DNA from: Sulfitobacter brevis
GTDB taxonomy: Bacteria; Pseudomonadota; Alphaproteobacteria; Rhodobacterales; Rhodobacteraceae
NCBI RefSeq assembly: GCF_900112755.1
Contig: NZ_FOMW01000002.1
Location: 1 to 64,000, forward strand
DNA length: 64,000 nucleotides
Reading direction: 5' to 3'
Of this stretch, positions 26,363-34,540 are shown piece by piece (position 1 is the stretch's first letter; every line of letters starts with the position of its first letter). A model generated the notes under the pieces. It saw nothing but the letters and a program-made list of their open reading frames with translations. It did not search any database and was not told where the DNA came from. Position numbers and translations under genes: made by a program.

Positions 26363-26878
26363 ATGATGGACGCGTCACAGAGCCTACCCGAACTGGTCTC
26401 AGCAGCGAAGGCAAACGCCAGGACGTTCGAAGATCGCATTGTTGAAGCTTCGAATCTCGTCGCGGAACAGGCGACTACCGGAACGGGCGGAGAAGAGCTT
26501 CGCAGCGCGACACAAGGGCTCAAAGATACGGCAATCGACATCTTCTCGGTTTTTGAGGCGAGGATGCAGCACCATTTCAAACGTGGTCCGTTTTCGAGAA
26601 AATTGAGGTCTCTGTTGGCGGAGGCCGGAGAAGTTGAACTCGCTGATCGGGTTTACCAGTATTACTTGATGACCAACGTGCTGAAACATGGCAAAGGTGC
26701 GAGCTATCGAGAGTTGCTCGATACACCGACAACTCACTTTACCATAAAAACAGCCGAGGGCGGCGCTGAAGCCGCACCGGTTTCTGGCGAGGATCTTATC
26801 GACGTGACCGCTCCCGGTTTTTTCGACGGGTTGGCTGACACTATCTTAGAAGCCTTTAACTTCCTTGAGAAAAAGTAG
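26363..26878 (+). CDS. Hypothetical helical protein, HEPN-like
   Basis: 171 residues, with an AAGGAG ribosome site and two Met codons at the start. The N-terminal two-thirds are predicted helical; the segment YYLMTNVLKHGKGASYRELL resembles the R/KHG helix of HEPN-like proteins seen in defence and toxin-antitoxin contexts, but this is a visual similarity only. The C-terminal third has DVTAPGFFDGLADTILEAFNF. It lies just beyond an IS3 remnant and has no operon partner. Function unknown. Confidence 0.55.
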   Translation: MMDASQSLPELVSAAKANARTFEDRIVEASNLVAEQATTGTGGEELRSATQGLKDTAIDIFSVFEARMQHHFKRGPFSRKLRSLLAEAGEVELADRVYQYYLMTNVLKHGKGASYRELLDTPTTHFTIKTAEGGAEAAPVSGEDLIDVTAPGFFDGLADTILEAFNFLEKK

Positions 26879-26955
26879 TGGTGGCAGAGACCTGTGAAAG
26901 GTCTGCTGCGCGTCAGATGAACGGCGCACATTAAACCGCGCGCCGCTTGCGTGGC

Positions 26956-28572
26956 TCAGTTCGCGCTTCGCAAGATCATATCCGCCGCTTTCTCGGCGAT
27001 CATGACCGTGGGCGACGCCGTATTGCCCGAAACGATGCGTGGCATGACAGAGGCGTCGATTACACGCAGCCCCTGCATCCCGTGGACCCGCAGATCGGTC
27101 CCTACTACCGCATTGGTATCCTGCCCCATTTTGCAGGTGCCGACAGGGTGAAAGATCGTCGTGGCAATGTCGCCTGCTTTGGCGAGAAGCTCCGCGTCGG
27201 TGGCATAACCCGGCCCGGGCAAGACCTCCTCGGGCGCATAGCGATGCAGCGCCTGCGCTGTCATGATCTCGCGTGCCTGTTTCAGCGATTTGACCGCAAT
27301 GCGTTTGTCATTGTCTGCACTGAGATAGTTCAGGCGAATGTCGGGCTGCGTGTCACTGTCGGATGTCGTGATGTGGCACGAACCGATGCTCTCGGGGCGC
27401 AAATTGCACACCGAAATTGTGATCGCCGGATAAGAATGCAGTGGGTCGCCCAGCCGGTCCGTGGACAGCGGTTGTACGTGGTATTCCAGATCGGGCGTGG
27501 CCAGCGACGGGTCGGACTTGGTGAACATGCCGAACTGGCTGGGGGCCATCGACAGCGGGCCGGAGCGGTTCAGCCCGTATTCAAGCGCGATACGCGCCTT
27601 CCCGGACAGGCTGTTGACCATCGTGTTCAACGTCTTCGCACCTGTGACCTTGTAAACCGTACGGATTTGCAGATGGTCTTGCAGGTTTTCCCCAACGCCG
27701 TTGCTCTCGTGTTGCACGTCAATGCCCTGATCGGCCAGCACATCTGCCCTGCCTATGCCTGAGAGTTCCAACAGCTTGGGCGAGTTGATCGCACCTGCAC
27801 AAAGCAGCACTTCGGCATTTGCAAAAGCCTCGAAGTCCTTGCCCTTGTGGCGAAACCTGATGCCACGTGCGGTCTTGCCTTCGAGGATTAGCCGGTCGCT
27901 ATGCGCCTCGGTAATGACCCGCAGATTTGGCCGTTTCATCGCGGGACGCAAGAACCCCCGCGCGGTGCTCCAGCGACGGCCCTTGTCCTGGTTAACCTCG
28001 AAAAAGCCGGAGCCCGCGTTATCCCCATCATTGAAATCGGCACGCGGCATGATGCCGAACTCTTTCGCGCCCTCCTGAACCGCCTTAAGAATGTCCCACT
28101 TCAACCGCTGTTTGCTGACCTTCCAGTTGCCGCCCTGCCGGTGCAAATCCGTATCGCCGCCGTGGTGGTCTTCGGATTTCAGAAAGTAGGGCAGCACATC
28201 GTCCCAGCCCCAGCCGGTATTGCCCAGCTGCCGCCAATGGTCATAATCTGCCGCCTGCCCGCGCATATAAATCATGCCGTTGACCGAGGTGCAGCCACCC
28301 AGCACCTTGCCGCGCGGATACACAAGGCTGCGCCCGTTCAGGCCAGGCTCAGCGGCGGTTTTCATCATCCAGTCGGTGCGCGGATTGCCGATGCAATAGA
28401 GATAGCCAACCGGCACATGCACCCAATGGTAATTGTCGGACTTGCCCGCCTCCAACAACAAGACCCGCGTTTTCGGGTTTTCGGTCAGACGGTTGGCCAA
28501 CACACAGCCCGCGGTCCCTGCCCCGACGATGATGTAATCGTAATCGCCATCAAGGCGGGAAATTTCGGTCAT
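26956..28572 (-). CDS. GMC family FAD-dependent oxidoreductase (choline dehydrogenase-like)
   Basis: 538 residues with the GMC layout: FAD-binding YIIVGAGTAGCVLANRL near the N-terminus, GKVLGGCTSVNGMIYMRG, the LLCAGAINSPKLLELSGIG signature and a C-terminal FHPVGTCKMG containing the active-site His. Members oxidise choline or other alcohols; betA is one option, but no betB or betI is nearby, so the substrate is open. The start at 28572 has a GGAG ribosome site. Confidence 0.88.
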   Translation of the reverse strand: MTEISRLDGDYDYIIVGAGTAGCVLANRLTENPKTRVLLLEAGKSDNYHWVHVPVGYLYCIGNPRTDWMMKTAAEPGLNGRSLVYPRGKVLGGCTSVNGMIYMRGQAADYDHWRQLGNTGWGWDDVLPYFLKSEDHHGGDTDLHRQGGNWKVSKQRLKWDILKAVQEGAKEFGIMPRADFNDGDNAGSGFFEVNQDKGRRWSTARGFLRPAMKRPNLRVITEAHSDRLILEGKTARGIRFRHKGKDFEAFANAEVLLCAGAINSPKLLELSGIGRADVLADQGIDVQHESNGVGENLQDHLQIRTVYKVTGAKTLNTMVNSLSGKARIALEYGLNRSGPLSMAPSQFGMFTKSDPSLATPDLEYHVQPLSTDRLGDPLHSYPAITISVCNLRPESIGSCHITTSDSDTQPDIRLNYLSADNDKRIAVKSLKQAREIMTAQALHRYAPEEVLPGPGYATDAELLAKAGDIATTIFHPVGTCKMGQDTNAVVGTDLRVHGMQGLRVIDASVMPRIVSGNTASPTVMIAEKAADMILRSAN

Positions 28573-28806
28573 TCTGCACTCCATCCTAGGCAATCGTTAG
28601 GCCGCGCCGACGGGTTCTTCAACCTGCCAGGCGCAAATCTCTTCCGCGTTTCAACAGCGTAGGTCACATTGTCTGTCAGGTATTCCCGACATTGCAGTGC
28701 AAGTCACGCGCCCGCCGCGATTGGAGCGAAGATTAACACTGACACTATCCGGCATACAGGTTGGGCGAATTGTGGTATTATCAACTGGTAAATGATGGAG
28801 GGACAT

Positions 28807-29097
28807 ATGCGCTACATCACTATTACCACATGGGAAATCGCCGACGGCACCGACTATAACGTGTCCTTGCGCGCGATCGAGGAAAAGCGGCTTCCCGCGC
28901 TGAAGAGTTTCGGGGCGAGCCGGATTACCATCGTGCGCACAAGCGCGCGGACGACCGCCGCGATCACGGAATGGCCAGATAAAGCCACCAGAGACGCAGC
29001 TGAACTGAAGATCGACGAGGTGCGCAAGTCGATCCACCGGGATGATCAAACAAGGCTGACCGGCGAAATGAAAGGCGAGATTGTTGCGGACGTTTGA
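28807..29097 (+). CDS. Small conserved hypothetical protein, dimeric alpha-beta barrel-like
   Basis: 96 residues. The start at 28807 is set by a strong GGAGGG ribosome site five bases upstream; an upstream in-frame ATG at 28792 lacks one. The pattern MRYITITTWEI ... GASRITIVRTS ... AAITEWPDKATRDAAELKI looks like a beta-alpha-beta ferredoxin-like barrel subunit of the ABM type. It is alone, divergent from the GMC gene. Function unknown. Confidence 0.6.
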   Translation: MRYITITTWEIADGTDYNVSLRAIEEKRLPALKSFGASRITIVRTSARTTAAITEWPDKATRDAAELKIDEVRKSIHRDDQTRLTGEMKGEIVADV

Positions 29098-29184
29098 GGT
29101 TGGGGCGATACATGTCGCCGGCGAAAACACCGCCTCTTTGCCTGACTAAGTAAATCACCCGCCGCAGATGGATGCCCACCTGCC

Positions 29185-29627
29185 TTATTGGTCCGCTTTC
29201 GTATGTGCCTTCTTGGCCTCGTACGCCGCTGCCGTTGCACGATCGTGATCGCCCTTTAGGGCAATCGATGCCATCGCACAGTCGGTGTAAATCTCCGAGC
29301 GGAGCGGCCAGCCGCGGGCCTCGTCAAACAAACCCGGCATTAGGTCGTAGTCCTGGTCTTGCTCGTTCAGGTTTCGCATCCAGAGGTGTGAGCCGCAGGT
29401 CGCGCAGAATGCCCGCTCTGCAAACGGGCTGGAGGCATAGCGGGTGACAGGGCCTGTCACTTCCACGGCTTCCGCAGCGGCACTAAAGCAAAGAAACAAT
29501 CCCCGGACCAGCGTTGGCACATGCGACAATGGCAGCCACCGGCCCGTGGGTCGTGCAGGCCGTCGACGCGCACTTTCACACTGCCACACAGGCAATGACC
29601 TTCAAGAAAACCGACCACTTCGCTCAT
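29185..29627 (-). pseudogene. Frameshifted GFA-family protein gene
   Basis: The start at 29627 has a GGAG site and reads GHCLCGSVKV then GGCHCRMCQRWSGDCFFAL, the N-terminal zinc motifs of the GFA family (CxC and CxCxxC). It then hits a stop at 29457. The missing second half is in the next frame from about 29487: AAAEAVEVTGPVTRYASS, then ERAFCATCGSHLW. Adding one base in the GCTTTAGTG stretch (about 29480-29490) would restore one ~147-residue protein. GFA members bind zinc and some condense formaldehyde with glutathione. Either a real one-base deletion or a sequencing error. Confidence 0.8.
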
Positions 29628-29734
29628 ATGTCATCTCCATTCGTCTACATGCATGCTAATACATTGCACGACAGCGTCACGAGAGGAAATATGGTGTTGG
29701 TGGCCTTAGCCACGGTCGCTTCGTCTTTGTTGGC

Positions 29735-30154
29735 TCAGCTATTCAGCAGCTCGATTACCGCATCCGCGCCCGCAGGGCTAGAAATTGCCAGGGCCATTGG
29801 CGGTGCGCCATCGAAATCGGGGCTTGGCTTCTCCAGAAAGCGCATGACCAACGCCCCGTTGCCGTGGAGAACTCTATCCGCAACGACATAAGCGCGGGCG
29901 AAATCATAGAGGATCTGGCTGTTGACGGCACTGATCGGGAGTTTTTCGCTTTTGGCCCGTCGAAACGCCCGCTCTGAAATAATATTCAGCACCGGTCGAG
30001 AGGCCAAGACTGTTAGGATTTTCTCCAAAGATGCCGCGGGTAGACCGTTGGCAACCTCGGTGTTGAGAGATTCAGTATCGTTGATGTGTTCCGGCAGGCC
30101 CAAAAGCTCCGCAACCCGATCGACCTCTGTTGCGCGTGTGAGTTTGCCATTCAT
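29735..30154 (-). CDS. Orphan MbcA/ParS/Xre-type antitoxin (DUF2384)
   Basis: 139 residues from an ATG at 30154 with a GGGAG ribosome site. The C-terminal half has the DUF2384 pattern (ADRVLHGNGALVMRFLEKP, then PMALAISSPAGADAVIELL), found in antitoxins that pair with RES-domain toxins. The N-terminal part is a helical Xre-like segment. No RES toxin gene lies next to it: downstream is the broken GFA gene and upstream a small membrane protein. It may be an orphan left after loss of the toxin or may act on a distant one. Confidence 0.75.
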   Translation of the reverse strand: MNGKLTRATEVDRVAELLGLPEHINDTESLNTEVANGLPAASLEKILTVLASRPVLNIISERAFRRAKSEKLPISAVNSQILYDFARAYVVADRVLHGNGALVMRFLEKPSPDFDGAPPMALAISSPAGADAVIELLNS

Positions 30155-30315
30155 CGCCAATCTCCCTTTGGGGGACGGCGTGACAGCTATGGTACTGAAA
30201 CGCAACCTGATGGATGTAGCGCCTAGATTTAACGATTTTTCAACAGGCTAAGCCGGTACAATTGACCGACGTTAACGGTGACCAAAGTCGCCTCTGGTCA
30301 CCGAGATTTTGTGGT

Positions 30316-30678
30316 TTAAGTTTCCGTCAGACGCTCGGCACATTCCTTCGCGACACCTGGTGTTGGCTTGTCGCTACCCGCGAAGGTGGCCCAGCCAGCT
30401 TTTTCCAACATATCGTCGCGCTTGTAGCTGGATTCTTCCATAAGCGCGGTCATGTTGACGGATGCCTGTGCGTCCGCTTTGAACTCTTTGACGCAGATCG
30501 GAGCCAAAGCGGCGACGACGGCGGCTGTCGTCTCGGTTTCGGTTTGGTCTGCGGCGGTGCTGGCCAATGTCCAGCCGCCCCACCCAAATCCGACACCCAT
30601 TGCGACAACCGCACCAAGGCCGAAGCCCTGCAACAGGCGTGTGAGGGACTCGCCTTGGATCGCTGCGGGTAATTCCAT
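30316..30678 (-). CDS. Small single-span membrane protein, hypothetical
   Basis: 120 residues from an ATG at 30678 with an AAAGGA site upstream; the longer frame (to 30831) has no support. One hydrophobic span (LLQGFGLGAVVAMGVGFGWGG, about 14-34) with basic/polar flanks, then a soluble C-terminal domain with two cysteines (CVKEF, ECAERL). Similar small membrane proteins of unknown function occur widely in Rhodobacterales. Confidence 0.65.
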   Translation of the reverse strand: MELPAAIQGESLTRLLQGFGLGAVVAMGVGFGWGGWTLASTAADQTETETTAAVVAALAPICVKEFKADAQASVNMTALMEESSYKRDDMLEKAGWATFAGSDKPTPGVAKECAERLTET

Positions 30679-31002
30679 GTAATATTCCTTTCGTCCGATT
30701 TCTCGGAGCATCGGGAACGGCTGCCGTGAGGCATGCCAAACCAAATCATTTTTGAAAAAGCCATGCGTGCCAGAAAGGCGGCGCATCTCGAGATGCCTAT
30801 CGCATATGGCTCGTGAAGTACACCGCAGCACAGTTTCACGTTCGCTAGCGCCTCAAACGCCTGTATAGCATCACTTAAGTTATACGCGGCTGTTCTATCC
30901 CTTTTTCGTAACTCTCGGGCTGTACAAATGATCGCAACGTTGGTATGGGCAAACTTCCTGCAAATTATTGCAACTTCAAACTAGAAAGGTGGTGTAAACC
31001 AC
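30679..31002. other. Intergenic region between divergent genes, rpsU leader
   Basis: About 320 bases with no gene. The right part is the leader of rpsU and ends in an AAAGGTGGTG ribosome site. AT-rich stretches near 30885-30930 could hold promoters. No RNA gene recognised. Confidence 0.4.
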
Positions 31003-31203
31003 ATGCAGGTCAGTGTTCGCGACAACAACGTCGATCAGGCTCTTCGGGTCCTGAAGAAAAAACTTCAGAAGGAAGGCGTATTCCGCGAAATGAAGCTCAA
31101 GCAACATTTCGAGAAGCCCTCCGAGAAGAACGCGCGTCAGAAAGCTGAAGCTATCCGCCGTGCCCGTAAGCTCGCACGCAAGAAATTGGAACGCGAAGGG
31201 TGA
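31003..31203 (+). CDS. rpsU: 30S ribosomal protein S21
   Basis: 66 residues matching bS21 of alphaproteobacteria: [20 protein letters not shown] at the N-terminus and a very basic helical C-terminus ([15 protein letters not shown]). S21 binds the small-subunit platform and helps initiation. It stands alone, followed by its own strong terminator. Confidence 0.97.
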   Translation: MQVSVRDNNVDQALRVLKKKLQKEGVFREMKLKQHFEKPSEKNARQKAEAIRRARKLARKKLEREG

Positions 31204-31231
31204 TTTAAATCACTTTTATGCGCTACGACCG

Positions 31232-31265
31232 AAACCCCCGTTGCCCCAGCGCAGCGGGGGTTTTT
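31232..31265 (+). terminator. Rho-independent terminator of rpsU
   Basis: AACCCCCGTTGC pairs with GCAGCGGGGGTT (one G-T pair) around a short loop, followed by five T's at 31261-31265. It lies 28 bases after the rpsU stop. Confidence 0.9.
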
Positions 31266-31576
31266 CGTTGTGGGATAAGTGGTGTTATGCACAGCTACCA
31301 CCCAAGGCATGCATATCGTACCTTATCCACCGCACACATCACCTGATGCTTAAATTACAAAAATGTGCCGTTCACATATTACCGATTGACTAAATCGTAC
31401 CGCCAAAATGCAGGCAGTCGGGCAACGCTCAGCATTGGAATCTTGCCAAGAGGGTATTGGCGGTGCTGTCAGACGAAATCGAACCAGTCTCAGAATGACC
31501 CTGAATGCCGGAATGGACCTGTCGCGGCTTCGTGCCGCTCCTTTGTTAGCATTTACTGCAGCAAAGGAGGTGAACT
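31266..31576. other. Gap between rpsU terminator and IS3 fragment
   Basis: No gene recognised. From about 31420 the sequence looks like the upstream end of the IS3 element whose OrfA fragment begins at 31577; its AAAGGAGGTG ribosome site lies at about 31563-31572. Confidence 0.4.
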
Positions 31577-31699
31577 ATGGGACTGAAACGGACGGACGAA
31601 TTCCGCGAGGACGCGGTGCAAATCGCGCTGACCAGTGGGCTGACACGCAAACAGGTGGCTGGCGATCTGAATCGCCCCGGTATTACCAGAGACCTGTAG
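31577..31699 (+). pseudogene. IS3 OrfA N-terminal fragment
   Basis: 40 residues starting MGLKRTDEFREDAVQIALTS then GLTRKQVAGDL, the N-terminus of an IS3-family OrfA, with an intact ribosome site. Homology stops at about 31670 and an unrelated tail ends at TAG. The break abuts the end of the next, oppositely oriented IS3 remnant (stop at 31707), suggesting the second element inserted into, or recombined with, this one. Confidence 0.75.
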
Positions 31700-32011
31700 C
31701 TTCACTTCATGCGACCATATCGAGCACGTCGTGCTGTGCATAGAAGTTCTGTTCAGCCTCCGCTGGCGGGATGTTTCCGATGGGACCAAGCAGACGCCGG
31801 TTGTTGAACCAATCGACCCAGCCGAGGGTGGGTATTTCCATATCCTGCATGTTACGCCACGAGCCCTGACGACGAACCAACCCGGTTTTGTAGAGACCAT
31901 TTATCGTTTCAGCGAGGGCGTTGTCGTAGGAATCCCCGACGCTGCCGACCGACGGTTCGATGCCAGCCTCAGCCAAACGCTCGGTGTAGCGAATTGACAA
32001 ATATTGCCGCC

Positions 32012-32055
32012 CACTGCCCGGCAGGGCAGTGGGCGGCAATGTCCCGAGAGGGGAG
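32012..32055 (+). repeat. 44-bp palindromic element, copy 1
   Basis: Begins CACTGCCCGGCAGGGCAGTG and ends GCAATGTCCCGAGAGGGG. It sits exactly where OrfB homology jumps from TDFVL to QYLSIRY, in place of roughly 25 residues. Its left half is part of a longer perfect inverted repeat (32003-32019 against 32024-32040, 17 bp arms, 4-base loop). Confidence 0.7.
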
Positions 32056-32148
32056 AACAAAGTCCGTTTTGGCGGACCGTGAGACCCGCCACCCGACGAT
32101 GCGATCTGCGAATGTGTCGATGCGAAGGCTACATAGACAAAGCCCTGC

Positions 32149-32192
32149 CACCCCTCTCTGGACATTGCTATGCAATGCCCTGACGGGCAGTG
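32149..32192 (-). repeat. 44-bp palindromic element, copy 2 (inverted)
   Basis: Read on the minus strand it begins CACTGCCCGTCAGGGCATTG and ends GCAATGTCCAGAGAGGGG, matching copy 1 at about 35 of 44 positions. It sits where OrfB jumps from its start (MIAFI) to GWQGFVYV. The two copies face each other across about 90 bp of transposase sequence. Confidence 0.7.
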
Positions 32193-32316
32193 AATGAAGG
32201 CGATCATCGCTTCAGTGGGCGGTCGGGTTCCGTCCCGCTGCACGGCAGTCGTTTGCATTGCAAACGATGAGAGTGGGCGCAAAATAAGCGCCCGTCCATT
32301 GTCCTCGGACCAATGG
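32163..32316. repeat. Run of consecutive short palindromes
   Basis: In order: CATTGC-tat-GCAATG (32163-32177); GCCC-tgac-GGGC (32177-32188); TGAAgGCGAT-c-ATCGCTTCA (32195-32214); CGGG-n6-CCCG (32224-32237); TCGTTTGCA-t-TGCAAACGA (32249-32267); GGGCGC-n7-GCGCCC (32275-32293); CCATTGTCC-tc-GGAcCAATGG (32296-32316). The tract lies inside the IS3 remnant and stays open in its minus frame. Origin unknown. Confidence 0.7.
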
Positions 32317-32603
32317 CGGACAAAGGCCTCGCCCTTGCGGAGAATTTCATTTGCCTGGCGCAGCTCACGTTTTTCCCGTTCCAGCGCCTTGATGCGATCT
32401 CGTTCTTCGGTTGTCACGCCAGCCCGCATGCCGCTGTCCTTCTCAGCCTACTTGACCCATCCGCTCATAGTTAGGGGAATACAGCCAATCTTGGGTGCAA
32501 CGGCCGCAATCGCACCCGCCTGCGTTTCGTAGGAGCCTTGATGCTCAAACACCATCCGGACCGCAGGTGCGCGGACCTCTGGCGATTTGCCATTTTGCTT
32601 TTT

Positions 32604-32644
32604 GTCGGAGACCATCATCCTTACTTAAGTTGATGGTCTCCGAC
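32604..32644. repeat. 14-bp inverted repeat at the IS3 OrfA start
   Basis: GTCGGAGACCATCA (32604-32617) is repeated inverted and perfectly as TGATGGTCTCCGAC (32631-32644), 13 bases apart. As a result both strands begin an ORF with Met-Val-Ser-Asp-Lys going outward: the OrfA start on minus and a 17-codon frame on plus. A further TCGCAC/GTGCGA hairpin follows at about 32698-32716. From there to 32876 no gene is seen. Confidence 0.65.
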
Positions 32645-32876
32645 AAACTCCAGGAGATTCAGGAAGCTATTTGCGCAGGGATTTAATTTAGGGGATGTCG
32701 CACATTTTAAGTGCGAAATCTCCATCTTGATTGAATAACATTTTGCAAGGCAGGCGGAACGCGGACCTTTGCATCATAGAGAAGCGAAGTCTGCTTTGAA
32801 GGCCATTGCAGACCTTAAAAATCCGGGTTGCTTTGAAAGAGCAACGCCCAGAGACGTTGGCAAAACCAGTGATCTA

Positions 32877-34058
32877 TCAAAATGGATTGGATAGATCAGG
32901 GAAGCGCAATCTTAATCGGCTCTCCATAGGAGGAGCAAGAACCGTCGGGCTACGCCGCAATTCACGCAGTTGACATTCTCGGTCCGTGTTCTGTTTGGCA
33001 CGGCGAAGGCGTTCCAGCTCGCGCCGATTAACCTGCAGGCGCAAACGCAACAAATCTTCGCGTCGAGTGTCCGTATCATCATCTCTTTTACGCAAGGCAC
33101 CGCGGTCTTGAACAATCAGGTCCTCGTAATACTTCATCCAGCACGCAAGAATCGCTTTGCGTTTATCTAGATCCACATCCGGGAATCCTGACAGCGGCAA
33201 ATCGACACGAAGCTCGACATCCCATGGCATCGGATCGCACGGAGCTTCTTCCGCAAGTACTTCTCCATCTTCATGCGAATCTGCGCCCTCGGCCTCGTCA
33301 AGCGGCCGACTTTCGCAGTATCCGAAGCCATCTCCACGTGGAATACCTGTCAGCCCCAGCGTTTTAACTGCATCTGCAACGTCCTGATCGTGGGGTTCAG
33401 CTGCGTCAGCGGCTCCAGCACCTGCAAGCAAGCCACCAGCCAGCAAGCCCGAAGCGACCAGCATTTTCTGAAGCAAGTCAGCAAGCTTGTCCCGCATGCC
33501 GACGGTCAGCGACCCCAAATCGCCCAGAACGCATTTCAGCAATGCGCCGATTAGAAGCTTGTATTTAGGCAGCCACTCGGGGCTTCCAAGAACCGATTTC
33601 ATGCTACCCGCACGATTAATCAAATCGATCAAACTTTCTTTGAAGGCCTCCCAGCATCTGCGCGCAGCCCCATTCCAAAATTCGACTCCCCACCCGAAAA
33701 GTTGCGCCTGAATGGCCGCAATCGCCGCATCGGCGGCAACACTGGGGTCTGGGAATTTGATTTGTTCAGAGAGCACTGTAAAAAACCCCCACCACAACAA
33801 CGCGGCCCCGGCGATTGCCCCCGCCCAAATCACCACCGTCGGGCTGACCAGAACGGCAAGCACACGCGCTACTGCGCCTTGCAATAACGCGAGCGCGGCA
33901 GGGCCCAGCTGACGTGCACGCGCCATAAGATGCGTGGCTAATCTCTCAAGTTCTCGCAATCCAGCCGGAGTCGGGTTCGCCTCAAACACTTCTACAAGTC
34001 GAAGAAATTGCTGCAAAAGCGGGTCAAGTGGCACGACTGGCGTCGGAGCAAGTCCCAT
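32877..34058 (-). CDS. Large orphan membrane-associated protein, unknown
   Basis: 393 residues from the ATG at 34058 (an ATG at 34103 is also possible; neither has a strong ribosome site). N-terminal helical region, a hydrophobic segment likely spanning the membrane (VARVLAVLVSPTVVIWAG onward, about 75-110), a second weaker one (ASGLLAGGLLAGAGA), an acidic linker (EGADSHEDGEVLAEE), and a strongly charged, probably coiled-coil C-terminus rich in Arg/Glu (LLRLRLQVNRRELERLRRAK). No family recognised. It stands alone between the IS3 remnant and tRNA-Ser. Confidence 0.6.
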   Translation of the reverse strand: MGLAPTPVVPLDPLLQQFLRLVEVFEANPTPAGLRELERLATHLMARARQLGPAALALLQGAVARVLAVLVSPTVVIWAGAIAGAALLWWGFFTVLSEQIKFPDPSVAADAAIAAIQAQLFGWGVEFWNGAARRCWEAFKESLIDLINRAGSMKSVLGSPEWLPKYKLLIGALLKCVLGDLGSLTVGMRDKLADLLQKMLVASGLLAGGLLAGAGAADAAEPHDQDVADAVKTLGLTGIPRGDGFGYCESRPLDEAEGADSHEDGEVLAEEAPCDPMPWDVELRVDLPLSGFPDVDLDKRKAILACWMKYYEDLIVQDRGALRKRDDDTDTRREDLLRLRLQVNRRELERLRRAKQNTDRECQLRELRRSPTVLAPPMESRLRLRFPDLSNPF

Positions 34059-34450
34059 TATAAAATCCCACTTACTGCGGTAATATGAGAGAATTTGTAC
34101 CATATTCTGCCGAAAACTGCAAATCCAGCTCTCTATGCAGCAAAATCGTGGCCGTATTGCGTACTATCTTCACTTGCTATTTCAGGCAAACTTGCGGAAA
34201 ATCAGTTCGCTCAAACAAGCTTCTGTAATCTAGGTTGGACGCATCGCGAGACCCAATTCAAGCAGCATGGAAAAAATCGGCCTTCCAGAACGGCGTCTTC
34301 TGCAATGCCCCCCCCCTCACGAGCCAATTCAAAGATCAATTCCAACATAACAACTTCGCCGTGGCAAATCGAAGTGACGGACGCAATGGAGTACGCGTTT
34401 GCCTTACCGACTTCTAAGACTTTGACAGCTATCTAGAATTAAAGATGTAA
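34059..34450. other. Gap between orphan gene and tRNA-Ser
   Basis: About 390 bases with no convincing gene. Short frames at 34095 and 34235 lack ribosome sites and known motifs. No integrase fragment and no copy of the tRNA 3' end were seen. Confidence 0.4.
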
Positions 34451-34540
34451 TGGCGGATCGACAGGGATTCGAACCCTGGAGACGGTCTCCCGCCTACACA
34501 CTTTCCAGGCGTGCGCCTTCGACCACTCGGCCACCGATCC
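34451..34540 (-). tRNA. tRNA-Ser (GGA)
   Basis: 90 nt with encoded CCA (TGG at 34451-34453 on plus). Acceptor stem GGATCGG pairs with TCGATCC, discriminator G73. The anticodon arm reads GCACGCCTGGAAAGTGTG with anticodon GGA, followed by a long variable arm (GCGGGAGACCGTC) as in serine tRNAs and a normal T arm (GGGTTCGAATCCC). Confidence 0.95.

Larger units (their letters stand above)
31707..32618 (-). mobile_element. Rearranged IS3-family element with internal palindromes
   Basis: Minus strand. OrfA starts at 32618 (MMVSDK then KSPEVRAPAVRMVFEHQ, then APKIGC) and is cut by a TAG at 32450-32448 where a Gln codon is usual; the same frame continues through [16 protein letters not shown] to ANEILRK. 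OrfB is present only in pieces: MIAFI (near 32200), [11 protein letters not shown], then in another frame [19 protein letters not shown], then [19 protein letters not shown] through [19 protein letters not shown] to the stop. The parts missing between these pieces are replaced by palindromic DNA described separately. Confidence 0.8.

Noticed and set aside
32003..32316. CRISPR array or integron attC sites
   Set aside because: The palindromes differ in sequence and spacing, there are no uniform repeats or spacers, and no cas or integrase gene is near.
34059..34540. tRNA-Ser as an integration site for one genomic island covering 25-34 kb
   Set aside because: No integrase gene and no copy of the tRNA 3' end was found, and core genes such as rpsU lie inside the stretch.
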